This document shows positions 62,635 through 64,000 of a stretch of DNA of 64,000 nucleotides, piece after piece (position 1 is the first letter of the stretch; each line of letters begins with the position of its first letter). This DNA comes from an uncultured Muribaculum sp. (GTDB lineage Bacteria > Bacteroidota > Bacteroidia > Bacteroidales > Muribaculaceae). The translations under genes and the position numbers were made by a program. The notes under the pieces are model-generated. The model had not been told where the DNA came from and did no database searches. It saw nothing but the letters and a program-made list of their open reading frames with translations. The stretch covers positions 4,423 through 68,422 of the forward strand of contig CAJUTE010000011.1 of NCBI GenBank assembly GCA_910589555.1. Reading direction: 5' to 3'.

Positions 62635-63922
62635 AACAGTACGAAATCCTTGGGCATGGATCCCTTCGCTATACTTTGCTCAGGGACTCCCTTACGTCGC
62701 TGTAATGACCCTCTCGGTCATCATGTACAAGCGCATGGGGATTTCCAACACCGACATCGCCTTGTATACCTCCTGGCTTTATCTTCCGTGGGTCATAAAA
62801 CCGCTTTGGAGCCCTGTGGTGGATATGATTGCCACCAAGCGGTTATGGACAGTGGTGATGGAGCTTCTTATCGGAATAGGGTTTGCCGGAGTAGCTTTCA
62901 CTCTGCCGACATCTTTCTTTTTCAGTGCCTCGCTGGGTGTGTTTTGGCTGGTAGCCTTTCTGAGCGCCACTCACGACATTGCCGCCGACGGCTTCTATAT
63001 GCTCGCTCTCGACAGCCATCAGCAGTCATTTTATGTGGGGATACGCAGCACATTCTATCGCATATCGACCATCGTGGGGCAAGGTGCCTTGGTGATGCTC
63101 GCCGGATATTTGGAGGAGCGTTGGCAACCGGCACCCGGCGAATCCATGGACTACACTCCGATTGCGTGGATGGCGGTGATGGGCGTGCTGTCGATCTTCT
63201 TTGTCATCATATCGGTGTATCACCGGTTCATATTGCCGCGTCCTAAATCGGATTGCGGAGTGAAAGGTCTCACAATCCGTAATGCCGGAAGAGAATTCAT
63301 CGGCACATTTGCATCATTTTTCCGTAAGCCCGGAATCGGGATAGCTATCGCATTCATGTTGCTTTACCGATTTCCCGAAGCACAGCTTGTGAAGCTCATA
63401 AATCCATTTCTGCTCGACCCGGTCGGTGCCGGCGGACTCGGACTGACAACCTCACAAGTGGGGCTTGTCTACGGCACGATCGGAATAATAGGATTGACTG
63501 CGGGCGGGATAATAGGCGGCATCGTTGTAGCTCATGGAGGTCTTAAGAAATGGCTATGGCCTATGGCATGGAGCATATCGCTTACGTGCGCCACATTCTT
63601 GTATCTGTCCATAGCACAACCGACCGACCTGTTCACGATAAACTTGTGTGTGTTCATCGAGCAGTTCGGCTACGGATTCGGTTTTACGGCATATATGTTG
63701 TATCTGATATATTTCAGCGAGGGAGAATTCCGCACAGCACATTATGCCATCTGCACCGGATTCATGGCATTGGGAATGATGCTTCCGGGCATGGCGTCAG
63801 GCTGGCTTCAGGAGCTTATAGGCTACCAAGGTTTCTTCTGGTGGATAATGGCATGCTGTATCGCCACCATCGGAGTGACGGCGTTCATAAAGGTGCCGGA
63901 ATCATTCGGCAAAAAGCATTGA
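62609..63922 (+). CDS. ampG: AmpG-like muropeptide permease (MFS)
   Basis: 437 residues with about twelve membrane helices. The N-terminal pattern SLYFAQGLPYVAVMTLSVIMYKRMGIS, then WLYLPWVIKPLWSPVVDM and FLSATHDIAADGFY, is that of AmpG, which brings GlcNAc-anhydroMurNAc peptides from the periplasm into the cytoplasm. The ATG lies inside the end of the fusion gene (26-bp overlap), so translation is coupled. About 78 bp remain to the window edge; they contain a small hairpin GGGGA ... TCCCC near 63957-63978. Confidence 0.88.
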   Translation: MRKSAVSTKTVRNPWAWIPSLYFAQGLPYVAVMTLSVIMYKRMGISNTDIALYTSWLYLPWVIKPLWSPVVDMIATKRLWTVVMELLIGIGFAGVAFTLPTSFFFSASLGVFWLVAFLSATHDIAADGFYMLALDSHQQSFYVGIRSTFYRISTIVGQGALVMLAGYLEERWQPAPGESMDYTPIAWMAVMGVLSIFFVIISVYHRFILPRPKSDCGVKGLTIRNAGREFIGTFASFFRKPGIGIAIAFMLLYRFPEAQLVKLINPFLLDPVGAGGLGLTTSQVGLVYGTIGIIGLTAGGIIGGIVVAHGGLKKWLWPMAWSISLTCATFLYLSIAQPTDLFTINLCVFIEQFGYGFGFTAYMLYLIYFSEGEFRTAHYAICTGFMALGMMLPGMASGWLQELIGYQGFFWWIMACCIATIGVTAFIKVPESFGKKH

Positions 63923-64000
63923 ATTTCTTTTGCTCATCGGGAGCTCTGGGAGCGTAAGGGGAATGAATGCGTATCCCCGAAACCGGTAGTGACGGCAGCT

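Noticed and set aside
1..64000. tRNA, rRNA, integrase or transposase genes
   Set aside because: Looked for T-loop and cloverleaf patterns and for DDE/tyrosine recombinase motifs; none were recognised by eye.

Overview
The window looks like a chromosomal segment of a Bacteroidales bacterium, most likely from the Muribaculaceae/Bacteroidaceae side of the order (inference). Reasons: a SusC/SusD pair, an Mfa-type (type V) fimbrial operon with DUF3575 and DUF3868 proteins, a GT3-type glycogen synthase, a large one-chain pyruvate:ferredoxin oxidoreductase, many lipoboxes, and repeated promoters of the Bacteroides form TTG/TTTG-N19-20-TAnnTTTG. No rRNA, tRNA, CRISPR array, integrase or transposase was seen.

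Layout. 1-3492 (+): 3' end of uracil-DNA glycosylase, then a tightly packed run of a C_GCAxxG redox protein, a DUF5103 protein, a DUF3109 protein and an SGNH hydrolase. 3580-8006: OmpH-like lipoprotein (-), PepD dipeptidase (+), N-acetylmuramidase (+) and an MFS exporter (-). 8125-13381 (-): an outer-membrane beta-barrel receptor, cytidine deaminase, FabH, L32 and DUF177. 13530-15905 (-): a lone GH115 glucuronidase. 16131-25527 (-): a six-gene fimbrial operon preceded by a 590-bp control region with three copies of one dyad. 26118-32637: malate dehydrogenase (+), then glycogen phosphorylase, glycogen synthase and an acyltransferase (-). 32776-38637: a MacB-like ABC transporter (-) divergent from a sigma-54 response regulator and histidine kinase (+); the transporter has a good -24/-12 promoter. 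38715-44870 (+): pyruvate:ferredoxin oxidoreductase, a small secreted protein, an alpha/beta hydrolase and a sugar mutarotase. 44952-53367 (-): fucose permease, fucose isomerase, SusD and SusC. 53368-54350: gene-free in the coding sense, but with a complete promoter-to-terminator unit that probably encodes a non-coding RNA, followed by REP-like repeats. 54351-63922: TPR membrane protein (-), a remnant of a DUF1016 nuclease gene, ZupT, a TlpA-like thioredoxin protein, a DEAD-box helicase, a 1076-residue GT2/DUF4922/SpoIID fusion, and an AmpG-like muropeptide permease (all +).

The three most interesting items are (1) the GT2-DUF4922-SpoIID fusion that overlaps the ampG-like gene and has no visible signal peptide, which suggests a role in handling imported muropeptides; (2) the repeated TCTCTT-GCT-AAGAGA dyads upstream of the fimbrial operon, which could be stacked operators or recombination sites for phase variation; and (3) the orphan RNA unit at about 53869-54128. 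The sigma-54 promoter facing the ABC transporter ties that transporter to its neighbouring two-component system. An (AT)8 tract sits inside the promoter spacer of the secreted protein at 42450. All function calls come from motif recognition by eye; no database search was run.
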